DNA from: an uncultured Methylococcaceae bacterium | GTDB lineage: Bacteria > Pseudomonadota > Gammaproteobacteria > Methylococcales > Methylococcaceae | Assembly (NCBI GenBank): GCA_903930145.1 | Contig: CAIYXP010000034.1 | Location: 1-35,012 of the forward strand | Reading direction: 5' to 3' | Length of the DNA stretch: 35,012 nucleotides | Shown: in pieces, positions 27,557 through 35,012 of the stretch | Layout of the letters: each line of letters opens with the position of its first letter | How positions within the stretch are numbered: the stretch's first letter is position 1 | Translations under genes and position numbers: made by a program | The notes under the pieces: model-generated | What the model was told of the DNA's origin: nothing | Seen by the model: the letters and a program-made list of their open reading frames with translations, nothing else | The model's database searches: none

Positions 27557-28117
27557 GCTGGATGCCGACGGACATTGTTGGCAAGGGCCCATTTCTGGCA
27601 TAAAGTGAAGCCGTCATACCGGCAGGGATGCCGGTATCCAGCAAAATGACAGGCCAAGTGCCGGAAACGGTCGTTGCACGACCTTATTCCGGCCTTCTAT
27701 GAGCAAGACCTTGTCAAGCCCCGGAACCTTCTTTTTTCCCTTTTTTAATTCCCTGCCCGATGGGGCAATGCTTGTATTCTTCGTGTTCTGCTATTTCCTC
27801 CGGGTTGCCATTGGCCGCTTTCCGCCATCACTTGCAGACTTTCAACAACCTCGAACCTCCCATTAGCCATCCGAACCGATCCGGTTGCGTGAAATTGAGT
27901 AGCGCCGTGCGCCTTCACCTTCTATCCGTGCAGAACTTGGGTCCGCACCTGAATCCCGCATACTTTCTCACGGGTGTTGCAACCGATTAGTGACCGCGCC
28001 CCTTCTACAAAAACGACGCTGTTGGCATCAGGCCGGAATCCGGGCAGTGCCGCCCGGCCATTCAAAACTCTGAAACGGGCGCAAAAAAATACGCCAGAAT
28101 CCAGCATCCGTGCGGGT
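27557..28117. other. Noncoding stretch after the Rhs gene
   Basis: About 560 bp in which I see no convincing gene on either strand; the short open frames lack family similarity or a ribosome-binding site. It holds the palindromic repeat at 27616-27637 and, towards its end, a possible promoter-like GGTATAATG at about 28135. Part of it may be decayed remains of the ATPase gene or of the Rhs locus. Confidence 0.5.
27616..27637. repeat. Interspersed-repeat-like hairpin
   Basis: ATACCGGC at 27616-27623 pairs with GCCGGTAT at 27630-27637 around a six-base loop. The wider sequence (GTCATACCGGCAGGGATGCC) resembles the GTCATTCCGGC...GCCGGAATCCAG short palindromic repeats scattered through many proteobacterial genomes. 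It lies about 60 bp after the Rhs stop and may also act as its terminator. Confidence 0.6.
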
Positions 28118-28537
28118 TTAAGGGGGGTTCCCGTGGTATAATGACACCATGAACTTGCCGCTTGGAACCCTCTTGCCGAACCCCTTTTCCGCCCTGCCGG
28201 GCAGGGCGGCGATGGCGACATCAAACGCGGTGAACCGGATGCGGCCTGATTCGCGCAACGTATTGCGCAGTTGCAACAAACCACGGGCGGTTTCGCGGAA
28301 CGGGATTTCTTCGAAATTCAACTGGCCCCACACGGCAAGCTGCGGGCTTTCATCGGCTAAGATTTGCCGCAGCTTCTTGCCCAACGCCGTCTTGCCCTGC
28401 CCACCGATGCCGTAAAAGCCTAGGAGGTGATGCCGGTCGGGGGCAGAACGGGCGGAATTGAACAAGGCAATGGGACGCTCGCGGTTGGTGAACACGCGAT
28501 TGGCAACGGGACGGGCATACTTGGAACGGGGCGGCAT
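28118..28537 (-). pseudogene. Truncated P-loop (STAND-like) ATPase
   Basis: The frame encodes 139 residues. It starts MPPRSKYARPVANRVFTNRERPIALF and has a Walker A motif GFYGIGGQGKT (40-50), the start of an NTPase domain of the NB-ARC/STAND type, plus the following helix LGKKLRQIL and a QLAVWGQLNFEE strand. Such proteins usually continue for several hundred residues with sensor and repeat domains. Here the recognisable sequence ends near TAFDVAIA and changes to ALPGRAEKGFGKRVPSGKF, after which a stop comes; Walker B is absent. The break coincides with a 21-bp GC-rich palindrome (28189-28209). I read it as a gene remnant; no downstream remainder is visible. Confidence 0.6.
28189..28209. repeat. 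21-bp GC-rich palindrome
   Basis: CCGCCCTGCC / GGCAGGGCGG with a single central base is perfectly self-complementary. It sits at the point where the ATPase remnant loses its family similarity, so it may mark the deletion or insertion junction. It could also be a repeat unit of its own. Confidence 0.7.
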
Positions 28538-28693
28538 GGCGATTTTCCCAAGAGGTCAGGGTGTTAAGCCATTTTACCCGACAATTCCAGTTAAAGTGTG
28601 GGTAAGCAATGTTTTGCCACTCCACCATGTGATGATCCGCATTTTGCGGTATGATCTTTATCCCCCATTAGCGAACACTACGGAATTCAACCC

Positions 28694-29464
28694 ATGTGCC
28701 AACTGCTCGGCATGAATTGCAACGTGCCAACCGATATTTGCTTTTCCTTTGAAGGCTTTCACGTGCGCGGCGGCTTGACCGACCACCACCGTGACGGTTG
28801 GGGCATCGCTTTCTTTGAAGGTTCGGGATGCCGGGTGTTTCTGGATTCCAAAGCCACCATCGAGTCGCCAGTGGCCGAACTGGTGAGAAAATATCCAATC
28901 CACTCTAAAAACGTCATTTCTCATATACGCAAGGCCACCCAAGGGCAGATAGCCTTGGAAAATTGCCATCCCTTCCAGCGGGAATTGTGGGGGCGGTATT
29001 GGATTTTTGCCCACAATGGCAATTTGGAAAACTTCCATCCTGAAGCGCTCGAATTTTTCCATCCCGTCGGTCAAACAGACAGCGAATTGGCCTTCTGCCA
29101 TCTGCTGGAACGGATGTGGCGGCAATTTCCGAACGGTTATCCAGGATGTGCAAAACTTTATTGTTTCATCGAAACGGTGGCAACGGAAATTGCCGCTTAT
29201 GGCATGTTTAACTTCCTATTATCCAATGGCGAATGCCTATTTGCTTTTTGTTCCACCAACCTGCATTACTTGGTTCGTAAAGCCCCATTTGGCAATGCCC
29301 ACCTAGTCGACCAAGACCTGACGGTGGATTTTAGCCAATTGGCTGGTTCCAATGACAAGGTGGCGGTGATCGCTTCCTTGCCGTTGACGGATAACGAAGT
29401 CTGGACTCCTCTGGCAACAGGCCAGTTGTTGATGTTCGTGGAAGGCGAACCCGTTTTTTTATAA
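28694..29464 (+). CDS. Class II glutamine amidotransferase (YafJ-like)
   Basis: A 256-residue Ntn-hydrolase: the ORF starts MCQLLGMNCN, so after Met removal Cys2 is the nucleophile. HIRKATQGQ, FAHNGNLENF and the TDSELAF segment are the substrate-binding motifs of the class II glutaminase fold. It lacks a synthase domain, like the YafJ/EgtC group of stand-alone amidotransferases with unknown acceptors. A role in ergothioneine biosynthesis (EgtC) is possible in principle, but no egtB or egtD gene is present here. The next gene, another amidase, starts 49 bp downstream. Confidence 0.9.
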   Translation: MCQLLGMNCNVPTDICFSFEGFHVRGGLTDHHRDGWGIAFFEGSGCRVFLDSKATIESPVAELVRKYPIHSKNVISHIRKATQGQIALENCHPFQRELWGRYWIFAHNGNLENFHPEALEFFHPVGQTDSELAFCHLLERMWRQFPNGYPGCAKLYCFIETVATEIAAYGMFNFLLSNGECLFAFCSTNLHYLVRKAPFGNAHLVDQDLTVDFSQLAGSNDKVAVIASLPLTDNEVWTPLATGQLLMFVEGEPVFL

Positions 29465-29513
29465 CAAGCATCTGCTTGATAACAAGCTATTTTACTTTTT
29501 CAGGAGTAAACCT

Positions 29514-30392
29514 ATGAGCAAACATCTGGTTGCGGCGATTCAATTCGCAGCAGGTACTGACGTGACAATCAATCTTGGCATCGTAAGCGAACTGGTGGCT
29601 AAAGCCGTAGACCGGGGAGCCGGTCTTGTGGTGTTGCCGGAAAACCTCGCCCTGATGGGGCGACAGGAAACGGACAAACTGCATATTGCCGAAACCGAGG
29701 GTAACGGGCCGATTCAAGACTATTTGGCCGATTTGGCGGTTTCCAAGGCGGTTTGGATTGTAGGGGGAACCATACCCCTGCAATCGTCACTAGGCAAGGT
29801 GACGGCCAGTAGCTTGGTGTATGATGATTCCGGTAAACAAGTTGGGCGCTATGACAAAATCCATTTGTTTGATGTGGATGTGCCTGGAAGCAAGGAGCAA
29901 TATCGTGAGTCCGCCACCATTGACGCAGGTGACAAGCCTCTGATTTTAGAAACCCCGTTCGGCAAGCTGGGGGTGACCGTCTGTTATGATTTGCGTTTCC
30001 CAGAGCTTTACCGCCAAATGGTGGATGCGGGAGTGGAGATTTTTGCCGTGCCGGCCGCATTCACCGCCAAGACTGGGGCGGCGCATTGGGAGTTGCTGGT
30101 CAGGGCAAGGGCTGTGGAAAACCTTGCGTATGTGGTCGCATCGGGCCAAGGGGGCTTGCATGAAAACGGACGTGAAACCTACGGCAACAGCATGATTGTT
30201 GACCCATGGGGAACTGTGGTGGCAAGATTGGGCATAGATCCGGGCGTGGCGGTTGCAGAAATCGACTTGGATAGACAGCGCACTTACCGGCAGCTTTTCC
30301 CCGTACTTGCCCACCGCAAGATGGATTCTGTGCGCCATCAGGTGGCAGGCTTGAATATGACCGAGCTAAAACCCCATGGTACTTATATGTAG
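29514..30392 (+). CDS. Nitrilase-family amidase (Nit1-like)
   Basis: A 292-residue carbon-nitrogen hydrolase. The catalytic Glu-Lys-Cys triad is E43 (LPEN), K115 (YDKIHLFD) and C157 (VTVCYDLRFPE). The closest type is the Nit1/YbeM group, which hydrolyses deaminated glutathione, a side product of transaminases; CYDLRFPELYR and the HWELLVRARAVENLAYVVASGQ block support this branch. The start at 29514 has AGGAG about seven bases upstream. It follows the glutamine amidotransferase closely and may share its transcript. Substrate assignment is an inference. Confidence 0.9.
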   Translation: MSKHLVAAIQFAAGTDVTINLGIVSELVAKAVDRGAGLVVLPENLALMGRQETDKLHIAETEGNGPIQDYLADLAVSKAVWIVGGTIPLQSSLGKVTASSLVYDDSGKQVGRYDKIHLFDVDVPGSKEQYRESATIDAGDKPLILETPFGKLGVTVCYDLRFPELYRQMVDAGVEIFAVPAAFTAKTGAAHWELLVRARAVENLAYVVASGQGGLHENGRETYGNSMIVDPWGTVVARLGIDPGVAVAEIDLDRQRTYRQLFPVLAHRKMDSVRHQVAGLNMTELKPHGTYM

Positions 30393-30488
30393 CAGATGTT
30401 ACGCACTGATGCGCAAGTTAATTGATTTTCCAGCATAGCGGGAGCGTCAAAGCTATGTCTCGCTTCGGCTTGAATTTACATCAAGGGC

Positions 30489-30565
30489 AGCCCGAATGGA
30501 GCATGTGGAACCTGGGGTTTCAAGATATTATTTCCCCCAATTCCATATAAGCTTCATCCGGGTTA
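30489..30565. repeat. Inverted pair of REP-like sequence
   Basis: The left half (GCCCGAATGGAGC..GTGGAACCTGGGG from 30489) and the reverse complement of the right half (TAACCCGGATGAAGC..TGGAATTGGGGG, ending at 30565) are near copies of each other. They match the common CCCGGATG-AGC..GGAATCCGGGG short repeat of gammaproteobacteria. Placed head to head they can form a hairpin. The pair lies just past the amidase gene and may stop its transcription. Confidence 0.65.
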
Positions 30566-30578
30566 CATTTGAGCTGAA

Positions 30579-30965
30579 TCACCTTCTGACTTTGACTACC
30601 CTGCGATTACCTTCCAAAGCCACTCGCTCATGTTCCTTTTGGAGTCGGTCGGCTTCCCTTTGTTCATAATCTTTGATGATGGCGGATTGAAACTCAGGCC
30701 ATCGTGCTTTAAAGCTTAGGTAATCTGCCGTAGCCGCTTCACTCTCGGCTGGGCCTAAAGAGCTAATGTAAATCGATGCGTAGATGTAATGGGGGGCCAC
30801 CCATTTGCTGCGTTTGTCAACGAAGGTGGTGCAATCGCTGCATTGGCAGAAAAAGAAATCGGCTACCAACCCTGATTTATTGCTTGGAAGCGTCCGGTCG
30901 AGCACTACCCAACCATGTTCTTTACTGTACCCCCACCATGGGGGTGCATCCAATAATTTTGCCAT
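30579..30965 (-). CDS. Uncharacterised small protein with CxCxxC motif
   Basis: A 128-residue protein I do not recognise. It opens MAKLLDAPPWWGYSKEHGWVVLDRTLP and contains FFFCQCSDC with Cys 40, 42 and 45, a possible metal- or disulfide-binding site. The C-terminal half is charged and probably helical (KDYEQREADRLQKEHERVALEG). GGGAG lies about six bases upstream of the ATG. No signal peptide or membrane helix is present. It lies between the amidase and the sigma-54 regulator and, with the 24-codon frame upstream, may form a small minus-strand unit. Confidence 0.7.
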   Translation of the reverse strand: MAKLLDAPPWWGYSKEHGWVVLDRTLPSNKSGLVADFFFCQCSDCTTFVDKRSKWVAPHYIYASIYISSLGPAESEAATADYLSFKARWPEFQSAIIKDYEQREADRLQKEHERVALEGNRRVVKVRR

Positions 30966-31039
30966 GTCTCTCCCTCAAGATTTGGCATAGCCACTCGTCA
31001 ACGGAGGTTGGCGTGGATACGCCTGTAAGATAAGAATAT

Positions 31040-31114
31040 TTATTTTGCTGGTTTGCGCTTGGTCTTGCCCTTGCTTTCTTTTCGAGGGCTGTTGCCTTTC
31101 ATGCAGGGTTTCAT
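31040..31114 (-). CDS. Possible 24-residue basic peptide
   Basis: A short frame encodes MKPCMKGNSPRKESKGKTKR plus four residues (KPAK) before TAA. It is very rich in Lys/Arg and has two nearby candidate starts. GAGGA lies about eight bases upstream of the first ATG, better than chance for so short a frame. It precedes the 128-residue gene on the same strand by about 75 bp. It could be a small basic protein or a leader; nothing in it identifies a function. Confidence 0.4.
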   Translation of the reverse strand: MKPCMKGNSPRKESKGKTKRKPAK

Positions 31115-31300
31115 TGTTGCTTTCCTCGGTGTGTCACAGCGTTTTGCTTGCCTCCATGATGCGCTTTATTTCGTTAAATAGATAGCGAATTTTGGCTGGA
31201 TTGACAGGTTTTATGAACTGGCAGTGTCAAAAGAGGCACAAGAGTGCTTGATGGCACTGCTAGATTTGTACAGGTGTTTTTTTGCTCCGAAGGATATGCA

Positions 31301-32686
31301 TCAAATGTTGTACTTCTTGCGTTTGCGCCAAAGGGTGACTCGACTCATTCCAAGCTTCTCGGCGGCCTCGTCCACCTTGCCATTGGCCGTGTTCAGTGCT
31401 TCTCTGATTCGGTTCGCTTCATCCAGCGTGCTTATGCGAACACCGGTTGGGTTTGGTGAAACACCCAGAAAGTTCGGGCTTGCAGATAAATGAGGTTCAG
31501 CAGGAGTTTCGCGAAATTCGGGCGGCAGGTCATCCACAGTCAATTCAGTTCCCCGACCGACGGCAAATGCATATTCCACCACGTTATGCAATTCCCTCAC
31601 ATTGCCGGGCCAATGGTAATCCAGCAATCGCCGCATTGCTTCCGGTTCTATGCGCTCAATTCGCCTAGGGCCATGAGCATTATGGCGCTCGATGTAATGC
31701 CATAACAAATAACTAATATCCTGTCGGCGTTTTCGCAGTGGCGGTAGAAATATAGGCACTACCCTTAGCCGATACATCAAATCTTCCCGAAATGTCCCTG
31801 CTTTGACTTCTTCCCGCAATGAGCGATGCGTTGCCGTGATGATCCGCACATCCACAGTCAGATTGCGGTCACTACCCACAGGGATGAAGGTTCTTTCCTG
31901 CAATACGCGAAGCAGCTTGGATTGCAGTTCAAGCGGCAACTCGGCCACTTCGTCCAAGAAAAGCGTTCCGCCATCGGCCCGCTGAAACAAACCTGAACGA
32001 TCTTTAACCGCGCCAGTGAAAGCGCCTCTGACATGGCCGAACAACTCGCTTTCCAACAAACTGGGCGTCAGGGCTGCGCAGTTGACGGCAAGAAAGGGTT
32101 TTTCACGGCGATGGCTTTCTTTATGCAGTGCATGGGCGACCAATTCCTTGCCAGTGCCAGACTCCCCTCGAATCAAGACCGTTGTTTCGGTTTCCGCAAC
32201 ATTGCGAATGATCTTCAGGGCCTCTTTCATGGCCGGATCGCGGGTGAAGATTCCATGAAAGCTCTCGGCATCTTGCTGAACTGGGCCGACAGAGGGTTTC
32301 GGCAACTCCGGCCTCAGCACCTCAAAGGCACCGACAAAGTTTCCGCTCGTATCAAAAAACGCCCTAGCCGTGCGGAACATGTAGATGTCACCGCCGCCTT
32401 CGAGTATAAGCTTAATAGATTGGTCCTTGATGACCCCCTGCTCGGCCAAACCGCAAGGATCGTTCCCCTGCTCGCAATGGATGGCTTCAGTGCAAGGCTT
32501 TCCCATCACCTGTTCGCTGGTCAAGCCTAGGAGTCGCTCCGCACCTTTGCTCCAGAACAAGATTTTCGTGTCGGCATCAACGGCAAACACAGCATCGGAA
32601 TCCAGTAATTCAGTGAGAACCTGTATCGCCATGTCAGGGCCAATTTGTCCAAGCCAACGGTTGAAGAAGGGTGAGGATTGACTCAT
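31301..32686 (-). CDS. Sigma-54-dependent regulator, FisR-like
   Basis: A 461-residue enhancer-binding protein. An N-terminal PAS-like domain (about 20-125) carries three clustered cysteines, C65, C71 and C78. The AAA+ domain has Walker A GESGTGKE (174-181), the sigma-54 contact GAFTGA (221-226) and Walker B TLFLDE (241-246). A Fis-type helix-turn-helix ends the protein ([19 protein letters not shown]). FisR of Cupriavidus senses sulfane sulfur with cysteines in its N-terminal domain and activates persulfide dioxygenase and sulfide:quinone oxidoreductase genes. The divergent position to just such genes and the cysteine cluster support that identity; this is an inference from context. It would act on the promoter at 32835. 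Confidence 0.88.
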   Translation of the reverse strand: MSQSSPFFNRWLGQIGPDMAIQVLTELLDSDAVFAVDADTKILFWSKGAERLLGLTSEQVMGKPCTEAIHCEQGNDPCGLAEQGVIKDQSIKLILEGGGDIYMFRTARAFFDTSGNFVGAFEVLRPELPKPSVGPVQQDAESFHGIFTRDPAMKEALKIIRNVAETETTVLIRGESGTGKELVAHALHKESHRREKPFLAVNCAALTPSLLESELFGHVRGAFTGAVKDRSGLFQRADGGTLFLDEVAELPLELQSKLLRVLQERTFIPVGSDRNLTVDVRIITATHRSLREEVKAGTFREDLMYRLRVVPIFLPPLRKRRQDISYLLWHYIERHNAHGPRRIERIEPEAMRRLLDYHWPGNVRELHNVVEYAFAVGRGTELTVDDLPPEFRETPAEPHLSASPNFLGVSPNPTGVRISTLDEANRIREALNTANGKVDEAAEKLGMSRVTLWRKRKKYNI

Positions 32687-32704
32687 GGATGTTTCAAGTT
32701 AATA

Positions 32705-32760
32705 GTTTCACAATGTTTCAACATCGTATCATGGTTTCTTAAGCTTGACACTGTGAAACA
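32705..32760. promoter_or_regulatory. Possible activator binding sites
   Basis: GTTTCACA at 32705-32712 is matched by TGTGAAAC at 32752-32759, and between them lies ATGTTTCAACAT (32713-32724), itself partly palindromic. The cluster is 75-150 bp upstream of the predicted sigma-54 promoter, the usual place for an enhancer-binding protein site. It is also just upstream of the regulator's own start, so autoregulation is possible. Confidence 0.5.
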
Positions 32761-32834
32761 TCGCAAGCCTTGGATTTCTCTTTCTCACCCTATAGATAAC
32801 AATCAGATACAGAAAAGTTAGGTTGCAAAAATCT

Positions 32835-32851
32835 TTGGCATGGTAAATGTT
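32835..32851 (+). promoter_or_regulatory. Sigma-54 (-24/-12) promoter
   Basis: TTGGCATGGTAAATGTT matches the YTGGCACGRNNNTTGCW consensus except at three positions; the -24 GG (32837-32838) and -12 G (32849) have the required spacing. It reads towards the persulfide dioxygenase, whose start is 54 bp further on. A sigma-54 activator gene lies directly upstream and divergent. Confidence 0.7.
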
Positions 32852-32905
32852 AAAGTAAAGATAATCGCAGCTTATTTAACAGGCTGAAACTTTAGGAGGC
32901 AATCC

Positions 32906-33610
32906 ATGTTATTCAGGCAATTTTTTGAACCCGACACGTTTACTTACACCTATTTGCTCGGTTGCGAGCGTACAAGGCGCGCCTTTTTGGTTGATCCCGT
33001 CGCTTCCGAGGTCGAAGCGTACATTCGGCTGCTGAGTGAAGCCAATTTGAAGTTAATTTACACCTTGGAAACCCATGTCCATGCTGACCATATTACCGGC
33101 TCCGGCTTGCTTCGGGAAAAGTTGGGCAGCAAGAGCGTGGTACACCGGGATGCTGGTGCAATGTGTGCCGATCTCTTGGTCACCGACGGCATTTTATTGC
33201 AGGTTGGGGATTTGGAAATCGAAGTCAGAGCCACACCAGGTCATACCGCCGGATGTGTCAGCTATGTCGTAGGTGACCGAGTGTTTACCGGTGATTCGTT
33301 ATTGATAGGCGGTTGTGGGCGCACTGATTTCCAGCAGGGCGATGCCGGACTGTTATACGACAGCATTCATCACAAATTGTTTTCACTGCCAGCCGATACC
33401 TTGGTTTTCCCCGGGCATGACTATCAAGGTCATCGAGTGTCGACCATTGCCCAAGAGATGGAAACCAATGAGCGTCTTGGGGCTAATAAATCAAGGGATG
33501 AATTCCTAACCATCATGAAAAACCTGAAACTGGCTTACCCCAAATATATTGACCAAGCCCTGCCGGCCAATCAAGCCTGTGGGCGGCCAACCCTGGAAGT
33601 CCAAGGCTAA
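32906..33610 (+). CDS. Persulfide dioxygenase (ETHE1-like)
   Basis: A 234-residue metallo-beta-lactamase-fold enzyme that oxidises glutathione persulfide to sulfite. HVHADH (H57, H59, D61, H62), TPGHTAG (H113), TGDSLLIGGCGRTD (D130) and FPGHDYQGH (H171) give the iron-binding set; the GGCGRTDFQQGD segment distinguishes ETHE1/persulfide dioxygenases from glyoxalase II. AGGAGG lies about seven bases before the ATG. It is the first gene of the cluster with a TauE/SafE permease, a DUF2892 protein and a flavoprotein, downstream of the sigma-54 promoter. Sulfane-sulfur induction is inferred. Confidence 0.92.
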   Translation: MLFRQFFEPDTFTYTYLLGCERTRRAFLVDPVASEVEAYIRLLSEANLKLIYTLETHVHADHITGSGLLREKLGSKSVVHRDAGAMCADLLVTDGILLQVGDLEIEVRATPGHTAGCVSYVVGDRVFTGDSLLIGGCGRTDFQQGDAGLLYDSIHHKLFSLPADTLVFPGHDYQGHRVSTIAQEMETNERLGANKSRDEFLTIMKNLKLAYPKYIDQALPANQACGRPTLEVQG

Positions 33611-33619
33611 GCCAGTCCG

Positions 33620-34561
33620 ATGACACTTGCGATTGGTCTTTCTTTGCTGATAGGGCTATTGCTGGGATTGCTCGGTGGGGGCGGCTCGATACTCACCGTG
33701 CCCATGCTGGTATATGTCCTGAAAGTTGACCCTAAGTCAGCCGTGGTCGTTTCTCTGGTGGTCGTTGGCCTATCCAGCATGATTGCCATCATCCCTCACG
33801 CACGCAGGAAATACGTTTGCTGGAAAAGTGGATTCATTTTTGGCCTTTCCGGGATGCTGGGTGCGTATGCTGGCGGAAGGCTGGCTGCCTTTTTCTCGGG
33901 CGAGGTGCTGATGGTCTTGTTTGGCATGGTGACGTTTGTCACAGGTATTGCCATGCTTACAGTGCGTCAGAGCGAAACCACTGCCCTTTCCTCGGGTGTT
34001 CCAGTAATGGCTTGCCCCCTGAAGACAGCCTATCTGAGGTTGCTGTTCGACGGTTTTTTTGTCGGCCTTTTAACGGGCTTGGTTGGCGTGGGGGGCGGGT
34101 TTTTGATCGTGCCGGCATTGACCATGCTGGTAGGCTTGCCCATGCAGGCGGCGATTGGGACCTCTTTGCTAGTCATTGCAATGAATGCCATGGCTGGATT
34201 GGGGGGTTACGCCAACCATGTATCGATTCATCTTCATTTGACCGCCGTGGTGACAGGCGGTGCTGTCACCGGGGCCATGCTCGGTGGGGTTCTGTCAAAA
34301 CGAATCAGCGCCAAGGTATTACGTAGGCTATTCGGGTTGTTTGTGATCGGGGTGGCTGTCTATGTCATGTACCAGTCAATCACTGAGGCCATTATAACCA
34401 GCCTGACCATTATGCTATCCAAGCATGTCGAGTTTCTGCTAGGCATTGCCACTCTTTCCGTGTGTTTATTGCTGTTTCGCATGGGTCAATGGATTCACCG
34501 CCATGATGTTAGCGTTTCCGTATACCACGGCAAACAGGAACACAAGCCGAAATCACCCTAA
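33620..34561 (+). CDS. TauE/SafE-family permease, probable sulfite exporter
   Basis: A 313-residue membrane protein with two related halves: GLLLGLLGGGGSILTVPMLVY near the N-terminus and GLLTGLVGVGGGFLIVPALTM in the second half, the signature repeat of the family. About eight to nine hydrophobic helices are visible, plus a His-rich charged tail (WIHRHDVSVSVYHGKQEHK). Relatives beside persulfide dioxygenases are thought to export sulfite, the product of the preceding enzyme. It starts nine bases after the dioxygenase stop, so it is almost certainly co-transcribed. Confidence 0.9.
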   Translation: MTLAIGLSLLIGLLLGLLGGGGSILTVPMLVYVLKVDPKSAVVVSLVVVGLSSMIAIIPHARRKYVCWKSGFIFGLSGMLGAYAGGRLAAFFSGEVLMVLFGMVTFVTGIAMLTVRQSETTALSSGVPVMACPLKTAYLRLLFDGFFVGLLTGLVGVGGGFLIVPALTMLVGLPMQAAIGTSLLVIAMNAMAGLGGYANHVSIHLHLTAVVTGGAVTGAMLGGVLSKRISAKVLRRLFGLFVIGVAVYVMYQSITEAIITSLTIMLSKHVEFLLGIATLSVCLLLFRMGQWIHRHDVSVSVYHGKQEHKPKSP

Positions 34562-34636
34562 ATCATTGAAGCCTGATTAATGGGAAAGGTGTTCAAATTT
34601 TTATTATTTGTTTTAAATTTAGAGGATAATCAAACA

Positions 34637-34843
34637 GTGACTACTCAACGAATTGTCAGAATTGTCGCCGGAACCTTCGTATTGATTTCATTGGCACTCG
34701 GTGTCCAGGGAAGCCCATTGTTTCATAGCGCCAATTGGCTTTGGTTTACGGCTTTTGTCGGTGTTAATTTGCTGCAAAGTGGGTTTACCCAGTTTTGTCT
34801 AATGGAGATTTTTTTGAAAAAGGCAGGGATTAAAGAAGCCTGA
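34637..34843 (+). CDS. DUF2892 (YgaP-like) membrane protein
   Basis: A 68-residue protein from the GTG at 34637, TTQRIVRIVAGTFVLISLALG then SANWLWFTAFVGVNLLQSGFTQFCLME. Two hydrophobic helices and the RIVRIVAG opening are those of DUF2892, also found fused to rhodanese domains in YgaP. The GTG start has AGAGGA about ten bases upstream; the ATG at 34580 would add 19 residues with no family match and no ribosome-binding site. DUF2892 proteins are common in sulfide-oxidation and rhodanese clusters, but their role is unknown. Confidence 0.8.
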   Translation: MTTQRIVRIVAGTFVLISLALGVQGSPLFHSANWLWFTAFVGVNLLQSGFTQFCLMEIFLKKAGIKEA

Positions 34844-34953
34844 AAAACTTAAGCACTGAAGTTTGTAAGCATTTCAACTAGGGGATGCTAAGAAAGAAAA
34901 AAACCAGTTCCACACAATAAAAATTATTCATCAACACGCAACGGAGAAGAATC

Positions 34954-35012
34954 ATGGCTAAAATCGTCCTCATCGGTGCCGGCATTGGCGGCATCCCCAT
35001 GGCCCTTGAAAT
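34954..35012 (+). CDS. Sulfide:quinone-oxidoreductase-like flavoprotein, 5' end
   Basis: The window ends 59 bp into this gene. MAKIVLIGAGIGGIPMALE shows a dinucleotide-binding GxGxxG motif at the very N-terminus (GAGIGG), as in the FAD-dependent disulfide oxidoreductases and sulfide:quinone oxidoreductase. GGAGA lies about eight bases before the ATG. Position directly after the persulfide dioxygenase, TauE/SafE and DUF2892 genes makes sulfide:quinone oxidoreductase the likely identity, but with this little sequence it is an inference from context. Confidence 0.6.
   Translation, partial: MAKIVLIGAGIGGIPMALE

Noticed and set aside
27760-27990. Possible immunity gene after the Rhs gene
   Set aside because: The 76-codon frame has no ribosome-binding site, odd composition and no resemblance to immunity proteins; it is separated from the Rhs stop by about 200 bp.
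1-35012. CRISPR arrays, tRNA or rRNA genes
   Set aside because: I saw no regularly spaced repeats, no tRNA-like cloverleaf sequence and no rRNA segment in reading the window.

Overview
The window reads as chromosomal DNA of a gammaproteobacterium with mid-range GC in its core genes. The best taxonomic hint is the divergent bamD / rluD-pgeF neighbourhood, a gammaproteobacterial arrangement, together with a sigma-54-regulated sulfide/persulfide oxidation cluster. A methanotroph-like or sulfur-oxidising lineage is possible, but I cannot fix the genus.

Layout. (1) 1-4838 is a worn defence or accessory island: the 3' part of a GmrSD-like (DUF262/DUF1524) nuclease, a Uma2-family gene with an internal deletion, a RecQ-like helicase fused to a ComF-like phosphoribosyltransferase domain but split by a one-base frameshift, and a translationally coupled DprA-like gene. 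(2) 4943-10928 is core: nadE, an RRM RNA-binding protein, bamD plus a PfkB sugar kinase, and rluD-pgeF. (3) 10931-12938 is an AT-rich type II restriction-modification pair next to a perfect 19-bp inverted repeat. (4) 12954-20025 is mostly metabolic: ZIP metal transporter, radical SAM protein, orphan Phd-like antitoxin, TauE/SafE permease, sirtuin, an unidentified membrane protein, and a cysK / cystathionine gamma-lyase-like pair. (5) 20169-28537 is accessory: a decayed ISAs1-type insertion sequence, a 2054-residue Rhs/YD-repeat protein without a visible immunity gene, about 560 bp of repeat-containing noncoding DNA, and a truncated P-loop (STAND-like) ATPase. (6) 28694-31114 carries a class II glutamine amidotransferase, a nitrilase-family amidase, an unidentified small protein and a possible 24-residue peptide gene. 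(7) 31301-35012 is a sulfide/persulfide cluster: a FisR-like sigma-54 activator facing a persulfide dioxygenase, a TauE/SafE transporter, a DUF2892 membrane protein and the start of a sulfide:quinone-oxidoreductase-like flavoprotein.

How it works together. In region 7 the activator is divergent from the dioxygenase, and the shared intergenic space holds a good -24/-12 sigma-54 promoter match and clustered GTTTCA/TGAAAC motifs that could be its binding sites. This suggests persulfide-inducible sulfide oxidation (sulfide to persulfide to sulfite, then export). The other sulfur genes (cysK with a gamma-lyase-like enzyme, a second TauE/SafE protein) fit cysteine/H2S metabolism. The most unusual candidate is the RecQ-phosphoribosyltransferase plus DprA-like pair, which puts helicase, ComF-like and DprA-like activities of competence machinery into a two-gene unit inside a defence island.
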